A program made the translations under genes and the position numbers. Of a stretch of 64,000 nucleotides of DNA, positions 44,230 through 57,365 are shown one piece after another. The notes below the pieces were generated by a model. The model saw only the letters and a program-made list of their open reading frames with translations. It made no database searches and had not been told where the DNA came from. The stretch spans positions 62,001 to 126,000 of the forward strand of contig CAJNOL010000045.1 of NCBI GenBank assembly GCA_905250125.1, in the 5' to 3' direction. Every line of letters begins with the position of its first letter. Position 1 is the first letter of the stretch. The stretch is from Rotaria sordida (lineage: Eukaryota; Rotifera; Eurotatoria; Philodinida; Philodinidae).

Positions 44230-46945
44230 GCCATTAACAATTGAATTAGTCGAGAACCTATGCAGCTAGTGATCTATAGTTTTCCGTAATTGAAAAAGAA
44301 GATATAGAGAGATCTTTTTCTTCGATAATATATAAGATGAAATCATTTTGAAACCAATGATTTTAGCAAAACATTCAAAAAAACAGTATATGAAAATAGT
44401 CTGTCATTACAATGAAATTTTGATGACAAATGAGAAAATTTGCTTAAAAAAAAATAATAAAACTCCATACTATTTAATCAAATAGATACACAATTTTATT
44501 TGTTCAACATGAAAATGTGAGAAGACGATCACTCAAAGTGTATCTTGAAATATAGATCTCATGTTCGTCAATCTAAGCGACAAATCGAAATTAAAATTTC
44601 ATCGAAACGAATTCATCATCTTCATACAGGTTTTTTTGAATGTTTTGCGAAAATAATTGATTTTGTCCTATTTAGTATCGAAGAAAAAAAAATATCCTCA
44701 CGTCTTTTCTTTCGATTACTAAAAATTGCAGGTCACTAGTTGTTTGCATTCTCGACTTATTCAATATTTAACTGAATATGTCCAAATCTCACACCGACAT
44801 TAGTAGTTAATTATAATTCAACTGTCATCAATTGAAAAGTCTTTAATCGAAATAATACATGAGACTGATAATAGTCAAGTACTCAATAAGACATTCGTTT
44901 TTTGTTTTTAGAAGTAAAATATTGACTTTATGAGAAATATTTTCGAATCAAATTTGCATTATGATTTGTCTTTCGTGTTTAAACAAATATCCATAATTTA
45001 TGTGTTTTTTTTACAAATGTTCTTGGCATTTTTATACTTTACGAACTTGACAAAGTTTTGGTTTTGCGTTACCATTTTTCATTCGTCAGTCAAGTCTATG
45101 CATACAAAAGAAAAGAAAACAATTTTGTTTTTTTATTATTCTTTTTCAATATGTTATACTTTCTTCTAACTATGCTGACCTACCTTCGTGCCAACATTAT
45201 CTTGTTGTATTGTTCTTTTCTTTTTGTTTTGTTCAGTAAGTCTAATGTTGAATATTAATGATATCTTTGTCTTTATTCGTAATAAAAGAGTGCTTTCAGA
45301 CAGTCACTAATTAGTTTTTTCTTACACCTGATCGAGCTACAGTACATACACGCGTAGCTCGAGACAGAACAGCAGTATAATGTTTGTGGTCGTGTTGGCA
45401 ATAGCGATAAATGAAGTTTTCATCACACCTAAACTACCTGTACTTCGTTCTTACTATTCACGTTCTTTTTCGGCCCTTTTTTTCGTGCTAGCCCATTCTT
45501 TTCTTTGAGCCGACAAAACGAAAAAAAAAAAGAAAAAAAAAAGTGAGAAGAGAGAATTTTCGTTCTTATGTCAGAAAAAAGATGCGTAGACAAATAAGAA
45601 AAAAAATCATTTGATCATATTTTTCGAACAAAGGGGTTTGATAATCTGATCATCGAAAGAAAAAACATTGTTGACGATGTCAATATATACAAGGATATTT
45701 ATCTATGATTTTTTTTTCTTTTTTCTTCCTTTCATTTCACCTGTGTTTCTTTTCATAACCTTCTGTACGTATTCACATTTCAGATTTGATTCAGATGAGC
45801 GCTGATCACAAATTGATAGATTAAAAACCTCTGACTACGTGAGATATAGATAAGTGTAGAAAAAAAAAGAGATCTGTTAACTAATATTTTATATATAGAA
45901 CAGATACAGAACTCGATTGATTTTTGTCAGATTCTCATAGTAAATGTTCGAACATTTTGCATTTTAAACGTTTACACATTAACTTATCAGTACGTGAAAT
46001 ATATTCATTATTGACTTTCATATATATGCATATACAAGCATGATGCAATCATGTTTCTACTATTTCAATACTGACCTTTTCTCTATCAGTCATGTTACCG
46101 AATCAATTATCATTGAAAAAAAAAAACTATTAAAACAAAATTGGTAATGATTGTTATATCAAAAAAAAAGGAATATTTGGCATTTGTAGATGTGATATGT
46201 TTTTCATCATGGATATAAATAATTTGAAAAAGGGTATTGGGTTGATTTTTTTTTATCAAACAATATGAAAGCACCTGTTCGAAACATTCGATTAAATCAA
46301 AATTGTAGTCATCAGCTGATATGTAAATGATATTTATCCATGTCAATTGTAAAATAAATAAGGAAATATAAGCTGTCGATCATTTTTATGAACTAGAGCG
46401 ATAAGATATCATTACTTGTTTTTATAATGCATATCAGAGTAAAAAATCAAACGATTGTTTTAATAAATTTCCGCGAAGTTGACTGCATTTTATATTCATT
46501 TATTTTTGATTACATAACACTTTTTTATGCATTTTTGTAAAGAATTTTTTTTACATTTTTTAATTCAATAATTACCATATTAATAAGTATACACATAATA
46601 CTAAATGCATCCAAAAAAAGCAGTATAAATTCATAATAGAAAAGCTAATTGATATTCATTTCGTTGGACATGGTATAAAAAGACATACTTAAAGATTTTA
46701 TATACAAAAAAAAAAAAAGTATGCATAAAAAAATCTTTGTTAAACGAAGCAAATCCATTTCATTCTACTCTACTGGTAATCAATAGTTAATATTGTACAA
46801 TAGAAAGATGAGTGTATAATTTGACACATTACTATTCATAGATTGATGATATGAAAGAAAGAAAAACAAAGTTTTACGTCCAACTATAGTAACATTATAT
46901 CGTGTAGTTGTCTTCATAATGAGGGTGCTATAATATTTCGAAAAG
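44230..46945. other. Intergenic DNA between the two element copies
   Basis: About 2.7 kb with no supported gene. Open frames (such as 44545-44739, 44930-45169, 46110-46346) are AT-rich and show no family. A poly-purine run lies at about 45519-45552. A short hairpin GAGCTAC...GTAGCTC is near 45334-45360. Confidence 0.5.
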
Positions 46946-48170
46946 ACTAGTATTTATTTGAGCAATAAAAATATTGGAATCAGCAATAATTAACATACGT
47001 TTTAGCAATAATTTGTGAGCAATAAAAAAAACTTTATTGAGCAGTTTTATATTATTAAATGTACAATAATTAATTCATTAAATAGCAGTAATAATTTCAT
47101 ATTTTAGCAATAAATAAAAGAAAAACTGTATTATTTTTAGTTACAATCGAAAATAAAAAAAAGAAATAAAAAATATAGCATTTTATTGGGTCAATAAAAC
47201 TTTTTTTCCCTGGGCGGTCTGCCTCTGTCTCTTACGTACTTCTATAAATAAATGTGTTAAATCCGTAATATGATCTTGTGTATATGGTGCTTATTTTCGA
47301 AAAATAAGATCCTCCCTGTTATCACACACATGCAGACCGGTATCTGAGATGACAGAATATACTAGGAATAGATATGATACGAATAGAATATATCTAAATG
47401 ATCACTTGAAAGAAAGAAATGAACAATCTAAGAGAAAGCAATATGGGTATATATCTGACAGTAGGGAGCTGCACCAGATTTTCTGAACTCGACCAGAGGA
47501 TTTTGAGCGATTTTACTTTTTGGAATACTGAACCATGCTTCGAATATACATCTGTGGAGTAATGTTTCCACTTTCATATAATGTGATTATAACTGTACAA
47601 AAGACATTCAGAGTTGAAGGATTTTGAATAAAAAGGTTGGAGTTCATATTTGGACTCCATCAGACCCGAATGTATGGATCTGGATGTTTTTTATTTGAAA
47701 ACCTTCAGCTTTGAATGGTTGTTGTACAGTTCTAATTGCATAGTCTGAAAGAGTAAATATTAATCTACAAAATTTGTATTCGAATAACCATTCAATATTC
47801 GAGATGATAGAATGATTCCTTTGATCGGATTCAGAAAAACCAGTACAGCTAATCTGACAAAAGAGAAAGAGCATGAATGGTGTAGATACATATGTAGAGA
47901 AAGAAAGAGACCGAAAATATAATGTATAGTATAACACAACTCTGTCTTATACAACATCTTTGGAATGTCCCATAACAAAATGAAGCCACCGTGTCCCTTT
48001 TTATATAAAATTTACCTTTTATTTAAGTAAATTATTGCTCATTCAGTATAGTTATCGCTTGTTCAATATAATTATTGCTGATTCAATATAATTATTGCTG
48101 ATTCAGTAAATTTATTGCTAAATTTCATTATTGCTCATTTCAATTATTTTATTGCTGAATTAAATATAAG
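46946..48170 (-). mobile_element. Non-coding element, copy B (inverted relative to copy A)
   Basis: The reverse complement of this segment follows copy A from end to end: the terminal TTATATTTAATT, the GAGCAATAA-type repeats, a block with GTTGTATAAGACAGAGTTGTG, the palindromic core (about 47460-47835), a GTATCATATCTATTCCTAGT block, then the right-end repeats. The core has diverged more than in copy A. No coding sequence; the open frames at 47644-47978 (-) lie in the core and flank. Confidence 0.75.
47460..47835. repeat. Palindromic core of element copy B
   Basis: The arms pair imperfectly (for example ACAGTTCTAATTGCATAGTC against the left arm near 47578-47600). The same design as copy A's core, but with more mismatches, so this copy looks older or has escaped homogenisation. 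Confidence 0.75.
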
Positions 48171-49140
48171 TCTTTCGAAAAACTGATTTATACTGTGTTA
48201 ATACAATCAATTGTATAATAATCATGAAAAAAAAATTTGTTTCAAATAAAATTATGATATATTATCAATTATCAGGCCAATACACAAGATCGAATAATGT
48301 GATGTCGTTGAGAAGTTGAAATAAAATCAATGATGATATGATCATTTCGCTTGTTTTCCTAAACTTTATTATTCAGAAATATATAAATGATGTATGTTGA
48401 ACAATTTTGAACTTAAATTTAAAAATGAATTACGATCATTGAAAGATTCTATATCGACTATATATGAGTTTAATTGTCTTCAGAAGATAGAAGATGACTA
48501 ACTATTGAATATTCATGGTAGTTTGAATCGAACACTATGAGGAAGTGATATGTTACTATTCCAACCATCAACAAATATTGATTAATAGCTTAACTGCAGA
48601 CGTCTTATCGTTATATTTTGTTCAAAATAAAATGAAAATATAAATTTTTTTTTTACAATGTGCTGTACTATGATGAAAAGAATTAAATTTTGCCAATATT
48701 GCATTTTCGAAATGTTTTTCTTTTAATTATTTTGCTATTATGCGAAGCAAATGATCTACCACTAATTACTGATTAAGTATTGAAGAATGATTCGATCACT
48801 TGATTATGTTTTATAAGTTGGATACGATAAGATCTTTCGTACTTATTAATTTTTAAAGAAGATTTCTAATATAAAACGAATTTGTATACTGACATGTAAT
48901 TCATCTAATTGACAGCTTTGACAATACTATTCTCATGTAGTTATAGTTTTATGATCATATAAAACTCTGGATCACTCACAATTTTCCTATGTATGATCCC
49001 TTGACGGCATGCACCATAGTGTTCAACCATTGAACTTAGTTTTTTGGATGAGTTCTTCTATGATTATTTAGACATTATAGAAGAAACTCAATTTTCTGTA
49101 CTTTTATGTCTGTTCAACTGTCATCGATTTTATCTCTTCT
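48171..49140. other. Intergenic DNA before the assembly gap
   Basis: AT-rich; nothing supported. A short frame starting at 49044 (MDEFFYDYLDIIEETQF) looks protein-like but runs into the N gap and cannot be judged. Confidence 0.4.
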
Positions 49141-49240
49141 NNNNNNNNNNNNNNNNNNNNNNNNNNNNNNNNNNNNNNNNNNNNNNNNNNNNNNNNNNNN
49201 NNNNNNNNNNNNNNNNNNNNNNNNNNNNNNNNNNNNNNNN
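49141..49240. other. Assembly gap (100 N)
   Basis: One hundred undetermined bases, a conventional scaffold gap size; the true distance is unknown. Confidence 0.99.
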
Positions 49241-51389
49241 CAATACATCAAACATGTCAAAAATCGGATTAAACAGAAAGTGATAAAAACGAAATAGAAA
49301 AGAAAGAAAATAGGTTAGAACGAAGAACGATGACGACGAAAGAAGGCATTTTAATTGATTTTATCATTATTGATGGTGATCTGAAATGTAATTTATGTTA
49401 AAATTCTAAAAGAGCGAGACTATTTCGCTTTCCTTTTCTGTCTCGACTAATTGAACACTCTTCAGATACAGTAGTGATTGCTTATTATCTGATATTTCAT
49501 CTCAAAAAATTGAAAACTGATTATTGAACCATTTCTTTCAGATAGGTTTTATGAGAGAGGAAGTATCTTTAACTTCATATTTTTTTCGTAACAATCATTT
49601 TATTAGAAGAACTAAAAGAATTTCTCTAATAAAGTAGAAAGACAATCCACATATGAGTGGATTCATAATGTTATGGAATTTTAGCACTTAATGCAGCATC
49701 CACAATAACCTAAGAAAATATTGACTCAGTAATCGCCAACTTTGAACCAGCTTTCTTCATTTGTGTTCTGCTACTGACATGAAAACTGTCCATTGTGAGC
49801 CCGATGCCGCATGGCATAACTGATTCACAAATGATACGACGCCAACAAAACTATTGTGGCGTAAAGAATCTACAGGGTGTGTAAAAATATCTTTCCAGGA
49901 AGGTAATCCAGTTAAAATTTTGTATTGCTTCTGGTCCCTTTTTTTCTAAAAAACACAATATTTTGCAAGATGAAACCTAAATTTTTGGATTTAGGCTTGC
50001 ATTCCCAAATAGTAATAAAGTTGTTTTTTGAAATATAGATAAGTACAATAACAACACTAAAAAGTTCATGATAGAAATAGGAAAACAGAGACAAAAAAGT
50101 GCACAATCAAAAGAATAGTTAAATTACTATCGAACTAAATTGATGTATATTGTACCAATTCGCCTATTTAAAAGTGTATACAGGTTATCGAAAAAAATCC
50201 GATTCTTGAAATCAGAACCGGGACCAGTGAAAGACTTTTATTGAAATCGTAAATAAAAATGGTGGATTTTCAGATCCTTAGTAACAACAAAGCAATAAAT
50301 ATGAAAATTTATAGTGCAGTTCTTGATAAAGGAAACATCCGAATCAGCTTGAAAAACTATAAGTTCCAGTCCCGATCCCACCAGAACCTTAATCAGTTTG
50401 TATATTCGTACGCTGGCTGTTCTAAGACGCGTAACCAACTAGTGCATATATAAGAACAAAATATCATGAAAGCAAAAACGATAACTATGTATTTGAGCAT
50501 AATCCGACTATTTTTGTAAATGTTTGAAAAATCATCAATAAGTTGCTCAAAATTTATATCTGTATCATGTTCGATCGTCAACAAATAAAGATCATTCAAA
50601 TGAATGAACGGATGAACAACGAATATCAATAGGTAATAATGATGTTAAACATATTGAGAGCTTTGATGATAGTGAAAAAAGTTGTGGTGGTGGATAAGCT
50701 AATGAACGGCTAGTATCAATAGTGTTAAGAATGATGATATCCATGATATTGATAATGTTGATAATGACGACCTTGATGACATATTCGATGTTAATAATGT
50801 TTCTTACAAATTGATGACATGTCAGTTATATCCGTATGTACATAACCAATTGAATCAACTGCAGATAACAGATTTGATGTTTCAGCTAAACAAATCATGT
50901 CGATCTTTCTATAGATATGGATTACAGGTGCCGTACTTCGCCATTTAACTTTTTTTTTCCATGAAGACGGTGGAAAGAAAAACGTGATAGTTCTTGGTTC
51001 TGATGTACCAGGTTTCATGGATTGTATATATTTGTAAAATATTTCAATTTATCCTTAGTTTTCCTTGGACAGTATGAGCCATAAGAGATAATATAAGATA
51101 CTGATGAACACTTTCAATATCTAATGGTTTCAGGGATAAAAAAACGATACTAATACTTTTGGTCTAAATAATATATAAGCCTTCAATAATTCAAGATTCG
51201 AACTAAGATGTTCTCGATCACTTTTGTTTATTTTGATTTAATAATTCGATCGGTAAAATGAAACTGTGGGTGGTAGGACTGAGCTTTCCCTGGTCCCACT
51301 CTAGTCACGCCACTAACTTGAAGCAATATGTGCCAGATAACAATGGCAATTCTCATATTAGCAATGTCCAAAAATTAGCACAAAAATGA
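49241..51389. other. Intergenic DNA with possible coding relics
   Basis: No gene supported. A GAT-rich stretch at about 50736-50800 is open on the plus strand (acidic, DIDNVDNDDLDDIFDVNN) without an ATG. On the minus strand 50791-51018 is open for 75 codons (contains FFFPPSSWKKKVKW). Neither joins convincing partners. They may be remains of a mobile element or a dead gene. Confidence 0.35.
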
Positions 51390-51554
51390 ATGTTAAACTT
51401 GAAAGGAACTCTAGTTACGACTTATCTCAATGATGTATTTAATATTAACGAAATGTTCGAGAAATTAGATGCTTTTACAGAACAACTCATAGAAGAATTA
51501 TTAGATGATGAAAATGTGGTACTAGATTCTGAGTCCGAAGAAATGACTGATTGA
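51390..51554 (+). CDS. Small acidic open frame, possible gene remnant
   Basis: 54 codons from an ATG, ending in an acidic tail (EELLDDENVVLDSESEEMTD then TGA). An AATAAA follows within 5 nt of the stop at about 51557. The composition is coding-like and hydrophilic. It may be the C-terminal end of a protein whose upstream exons are lost, or chance. No family recognised. Confidence 0.25.
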   Translation: MLNLKGTLVTTYLNDVFNINEMFEKLDAFTEQLIEELLDDENVVLDSESEEMTD

Positions 51555-54500
51555 TAAATAAAATTTATTTTTCTTTTTTTGTTTCGTGTTATCCATCATT
51601 AATTCGAAAAATAAATACATGTCTGATCAAACATATTTAAAAGAAAATATTCATGAAGTGTTCTTTTGAATATTTTTTAACAATCAATATTCGACTTACA
51701 GCTTTTCAATAAAACAAAATAAAAATTTCAAATTTATCTAATGTTATAAATTGTGGGTAGGAGAATCTAATGACTTTCTTATAGTTGAAATTCTATATAT
51801 TTTTCAAAGCACTTGAAGTACTTGTTTCATTTTCATTGATTACCCATTATTGTTATGAAATGGCTTTATTAGTCATTATATAGAAAGATGCAGAATGCTT
51901 GCCTCTGATTAATGACGAAAACAATAGAGCAATAGTTTTTCTTTCCGATGGAGAATTATTCAACAAGAAATCATTCTTCTTCTTTCAATAGAAGCCACAC
52001 CAGCTAAACTCGACCATAAGCTTCTTCACTAGGCAGAGCTTAGTCATTTAAATCTCTTTTCAACAGTCAAAATCCTCACGACGTCAATAATGTATAGCTT
52101 AGAAAACACGATCGTTTATAACGTCGTATATGGCCGTTAACGAGCATTGTAATAATCTTTGTCCGGGATGTATCGTTATGAAAGAATGACTGAAAAAGAA
52201 GATAATCTAGTTCGTTCTTATTTTGTTGTGTTTTCACTTGCATATTATTATTTGTTAAGCCATTTGTTTTGATGTTAATGCCTCAAGAAGTATTGCATCG
52301 AGATGTGGAATGTCATTAATTTTTTGTTAATTAAAAATAAATCTTAAATAAAATAAAGAAGAGAATTTAATCATGTCAAATATTTATGTTTATATTTGAT
52401 CATTGGCTAAATATTCTTCTAAATTTATCGACTGAATAATGTAATATGTCTAATTTTAAAATGAATACTAACATTTTGACAATACCATCTCATGTTTACA
52501 TTGTTATTAATAGTTACGTGTCGTGTTGTATGAATGACATCGAATATTCTATGAATAAAAGAGCAATTTTTTCCCGGTATTTCAGTGCAGAAAATCAATT
52601 TGATACACGATAAATCATTCATAGTAGCAATCAAATGATATAGACTCTTAGATTAGTTTTTTTTTCTTTTATTGCGCCTACGAAGAATAATCATTCTGTT
52701 GCTCGGGTTATATATTATCTGCATATAAATATCACAAAGAACAAATAATATTACATGTATAATTATAGTCTATGCATGAGTCTAGAAAGTTTATAAGCAA
52801 TTATTAATAGATGAAGATATTTCATTAAAAAGGGCAAAAATTAAGCTGATAGTAGTGCATTCTTATTATCGAAAAAATTTCCCTTGAGTTCTTACTAGTA
52901 GTATCAATGGAATAATTCTCTTCATACCACGTAATACTCGAGTATTTATCTAAAGAAACAGAGAAAATGGTAACATGCCGACGCATGTTATTCTATGCGC
53001 ATGTAAATGAAGTGCTGTGATTTTATTTTATTTGACTATGAAACTGTTATTAAATTTTGTCAAGATAATGAAATTTCGAAAAATACTGTTATCATCGATT
53101 GCTTCTCATTAACTCTTTTTTTTTTATCATAGCATAAAACTTTTCTTTTATATAATATATCAAGTATTACTCTGCTCTATTTTGTCAAAACAAAATGAAA
53201 AAATTAATTTTATATCTATCAATTTAATATTACTCCTTCCGTTTTATGAAATATTTCTATGCACTACTTCCATTGATACTAACAAGAATAATTAATACTT
53301 TGAACATGTGTGATTCATAAAATATTCTTTGTTATCATGAGAATTTTTCTCTCATTAAATATCGTACATCGAAAAACACGGATCATATTACATGTGAGAG
53401 ATCTATTTTTTCAAGTAAAAAAGATAAGTGTACCAATATATGACCTTAAATTCTATTACTCAAATAAATATTGGTATAGATATTTATATGTAATCTTCTT
53501 TCCATAATAATTCTTTTTTTTTTTCTGGTCTTACTCACGTAGACATTTTCGATGTTGGCAGATGATATTTTCTTGATGAATACCAAAAAAAAGGATGAGA
53601 CATAATTATTTCTCAGACATTCTTATTGGTAGCACGCGATTGACGACATTGCGGATCTTCCTTATTCGTTGCCGATATTGGCAAGAAAAATATCCTTATA
53701 CTAGCATTTGTTCTTATTACTAATGTTGTATATTGCTTATACTAAGCATACGTTTTAATCATGTTTTACTGTTCTGTCATTGATTTACTATTCAACATAA
53801 TACCGTATATTAATAGAGAAAAGGTAAAAAATCTTTTTTTAATTATCTACTAAGAAACACAAACACATGTGAAAAACATAATTTTTCCTTATTGTTCGGA
53901 GAGTCTTTCAATCAGTTTATCTGATTTTTACCCGTAAATAATGAATCTAGATATCATCGGTGCAGAAAAAAAATTCTTGCCTGATGGCATTCTTCTCATT
54001 TTTCTAATTGACAAACATGACGAGTTGTTGTTGTTTTCTTATTTTTGTTGTTTGTTACGGCAGTGATATCATCTGAGAACGAGAAATACTATATTCTGTC
54101 AACTTTATGTTGAATAGTTGACAGATAATCGTTGAAACCTCCGATTATCTACTTACGTCGTCTGCCTTGTTTTGTTATGAAAGAATACATTTTAAAAAAA
54201 ACAGTAGAATTTTGATAGAAAAATATACATATGTTCTAGCTTTTTCCATTAAAATGACAAGAAAAAGAAATAGAACCATGGGGTTACTAGTTATCTCACA
54301 AGAGAAAAGAATCAATTAGCATAACAAAATAACAAAATAGAGCATCCGCATAAACCCGAGAGAAAGCAGACAAATATAACCATTTATTGTTTTTTCTTCT
54401 TCCGTGCATCTTCCCATAACGCATATAAAGACACGCTCTTTTTGCTACTAGTTCTGTCTTGTTATTTCCTTCGTTATCTTTTTATTTCTAGATATTTCTT

Positions 54501-54808
54501 CTAGACAATTATTAATTTCAAATGGTACTTAAGCCTTGTAAGTTATACATATTTATCTCTTTATAATATTTAATCACGTTTGAATAATAAAATATCAAAA
54601 ATATTTTATTTATAAATATATTTATTCATTGATAAAATAGTCAGATAAAAGAAACCTGAAAATAAACGGAATAAAACGAAACAACATTTAGAATAGATAT
54701 CACAGGCAATAACATTGTAACGGAACATGTGAGAAGAAAAAAAATCACCATGTGCAATATCGTTTCTTTTGTTCTGATAAATATCGGAAGAAAAAAAAGT
54801 ATCGTTAA

Positions 54809-54812
<4 letters not shown>
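51555..54812. other. Long intergenic DNA
   Basis: About 3.2 kb of AT-rich sequence with no supported gene, repeat array or RNA gene. Short open frames (52425-52634 minus, 53310-53507 plus) have no recognisable features. Confidence 0.5.

Positions 54813-54842
<30 letters not shown>
54813..54842. repeat. Run of 30 T (poly-A on the minus strand)
   Basis: A homopolymer 38 nt beyond the minus-strand stop of the Neverland homologue. In that gene's sense it is an A30 tract in the 3' UTR. The gene has introns, so the tract does not mark a retrocopy; its length may be affected by sequencing error. Confidence 0.9.
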
Positions 54843-54843
<1 letters not shown>

Positions 54844-54879
54844 TAAATCTTGATCACAGGGCGCAAGAGTTAATCGTTT

Positions 54880-56646
54880 TTACCATAAAAGTGATTTACT
54901 TTCATGTTCATGACATCCTTCGTAAAATTGTGTATACCAATTTCTCCATGAATGAAGACCTTTATCAGCATCATTTTTCATATTATAACTTAATTTTGCA
55001 CCAAATATTTTATTATTCCATATATTCATATCAGAAAATAATTGTTTAACTTCTCCCATAAGCATTAATGTTGATAACCAATATGGTATTGGTTTTGTTG
55101 AAAAGATACGATGCATAACACGTTGATTAAATTTTTCTAATGGTGTTACTGTTTGAAAAAATGTTACTTGAAAATAAGGTGACCATAAAAATAAATAAAC
55201 AAGTGATGGACCCATTTGAAATCCAGTTGCATTAAATATAAATATTTTATGTTTACTAAATATTTGAATATAACAATTTAATGATAAAACATTTAAAAAA
55301 CGACGATTGGAATCATTAATAAATGTGTCTAAAAGACGCATTTTATATGCATTTACTTCTGGATGTGGATGAACCATTATTTCACTTAAACGTGGATTTG
55401 TTGCTCGTTCAGATATCATTGTCCAATGAAATTTTAAAAATGGAAATATTATATCAATAATTGATTGATGTAAAAAATCAAAATGTCGATTATCAGCTCC
55501 ATTCTCAGGAATTTCTTGGATATGACAGTTAACATAATTAATCGATTCACCACGTGCTAAAGAAATTTAAATATGTTAAATTTTCAAAAAAACAAAAAAA
55601 AACAAATCTTATTTCTTTTCTTTACGTTGCATTTTATTCATTTTTAATTCATTTGAAAGATCAAATGGTTCATACAAAGGATGTTCTCGTAATTTTTCAT
55701 CGGAATGATACCATACAAGAATAGATCCATTTATTTCTCTACATATATATCGTTTAAGTCTAATTTCTTCTTTTTCACTGACTTTTTTTAAATAAATATT
55801 TGTTGTATTATCATTATTTGGTACTGGTGTACAATTTTCAATATCATGATATTCATATTTATCAGCCATACGAATTATTTTATTTTCAACACCGGATAAA
55901 ACACAATCACCTGTTTCACCATCAAATGTCCATCCATGAAATGGACATTCAATACATGTACTATGACATACTTTACCACCAAAACCCAAATGAGCTCCCA
56001 TATGCGCACAAAAAGCATCAAGAACATATGGTGTACCATTTGTACCTCGAAATAAAACAAGATTTCGTCCACAATATGAGATTGCTTTAGTATGACCAGG
56101 TTTAAGATCACATGAATTTATAATCCAAAACCATCCTTTAAACAAAAAACACAAAAACAAAAATTATTTTCTGTTTATATAATAGTTAGAATTCAAATTC
56201 ATTTATAGATATTCCTTTTCTTGTATGATAACCTTTGAATAATTCGATTATTCGTTATCTTTTTAATGTTCTACTTAGATGCCCTTTCTTTGACTTTTTC
56301 TTTCTCTTCGTTTCTCAACGCTGCTTACGATGATTCGGTTCAAGTTTTTTTTTTCTATGATTTCCGTCAGTCATTACATAAAACAGGTGATATTAGATCG
56401 TATTTACATCTCTCTTTATATATATATAGAAACATACGCATGCCATTAATGATGATCAACAGTTGTAAATTTCTTACCGTTAGGAAAGGATGGCGGACAT
56501 TTGCCTCTTGAAGTTTTGCCTTTTGTGACTTTCGTTCGTTGATCAAATATAAAATAACGAAATTTTCGATAATAAATAAGATATAATAAAGGTATAATAA
56601 TAAATAACACAGTCGTCGTAGTTAACTGAACGTAATCGGCTATCAT
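54880..56646 (-). CDS. nvd: Rieske oxygenase, cholesterol 7-desaturase (Neverland/DAF-36)
   Basis: Three exons: 56478-56646, 55626-56135, 54880-55556, GT-AG with matching phases, giving 451 aa, about the family's usual length. Exon 1 has an N-terminal membrane anchor (TTTVLFIIIPLLYLIYY) followed by CPPSFPNGWFW, the typical lead-in. The Rieske [2Fe-2S] ligands are C99-A-H101 and C120-P-F-H123 (in FCAHMGAHLGFGG and CIECPFHGW). The mononuclear iron motif is D248-x2-H251-x4-H256, in the highly conserved HIQEIPENGADNRHFDFLH block. The enzyme converts cholesterol to 7-dehydrocholesterol, the first step towards ecdysteroids in arthropods and dafachronic acids in nematodes; it needs NAD(P)H through an electron-transfer partner and sits in the ER membrane. 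All catalytic ligands are present, so it should be active. The start lies 719 bp from the divergent K2P gene. Confidence 0.92.
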
Positions 56647-57206
56647 TTTGAATGGAAGAAGATGAAAATCTAAAAGAAAATTTTAATAGTAAATCTTTGA
56701 TTGCATTAAGAATAGATTTGCATAAATAATAAACATGCTAAAAAGTATGCATCAAGGTTGCCAAACATAATAAAAAGAAAATTTAAACAGAATATTCGGG
56801 CACGTCATGCAAAAAAAAACAGAAAGAAGAAAAACAGTGATTTTTATGAGACTAACAATTTCTATCGTTTGCATGGTGCTGCAATCGGCTGAATGCAAAA
56901 ATATTTTTTTGCTTTTCTTTCTCAATTTACAATATACTTCTTCTATTACTTTAGAGTGTGTGTATGAAATCATTATAAATATAAGAAGTTGCAACTAAAA
57001 AAAGCTCGCTTATTTATGTATCTAAGCAAAAAAAACAAAAACAACCATTGAGTGATACCTTCTATGGCGTGATTTGTTTCCTTGACACATAGGTTGTTGT
57101 TTATGACGAAAACATAGACAAAAAGAGACGTATGTAATGACACATGTTAGTGGAAAAAAATTAAGGTGATAACTTTCTGCCTCTAAGTCTCGCTTGCCTG
57201 GTCGCA

Positions 57207-57237
<31 letters not shown>

Positions 57238-57365
57238 TTCGTTGCTATTAAAAAAGGTAAAGAATACAAAAAAAAAGAAAAGAAAAAGGAATCGTTCGTT
57301 CTGTCTATATGTGTTTTTTTACCAATGTACTTGATTTATTTCCAGTTGCTTGACAACCTAAATCA
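56647..57365. promoter_or_regulatory. Divergent promoter region between Neverland and the K2P gene
   Basis: 719 bp between divergent start codons. It contains a CT microsatellite at about 57207-57232, 130-160 nt before the K2P start; such pyrimidine tracts are common in animal promoters. No TATA box is convincing. Confidence 0.4.
57207..57232. repeat. CT dinucleotide microsatellite
   Basis: About 13 uninterrupted CT units followed by CCCTCTTC. Confidence 0.9.

Noticed and set aside
54813-54879. Poly-A tract after the Neverland stop as a sign of a processed retrocopy
   Set aside because: The gene keeps two GT-AG introns and all catalytic residues, so it is not a retrocopy.
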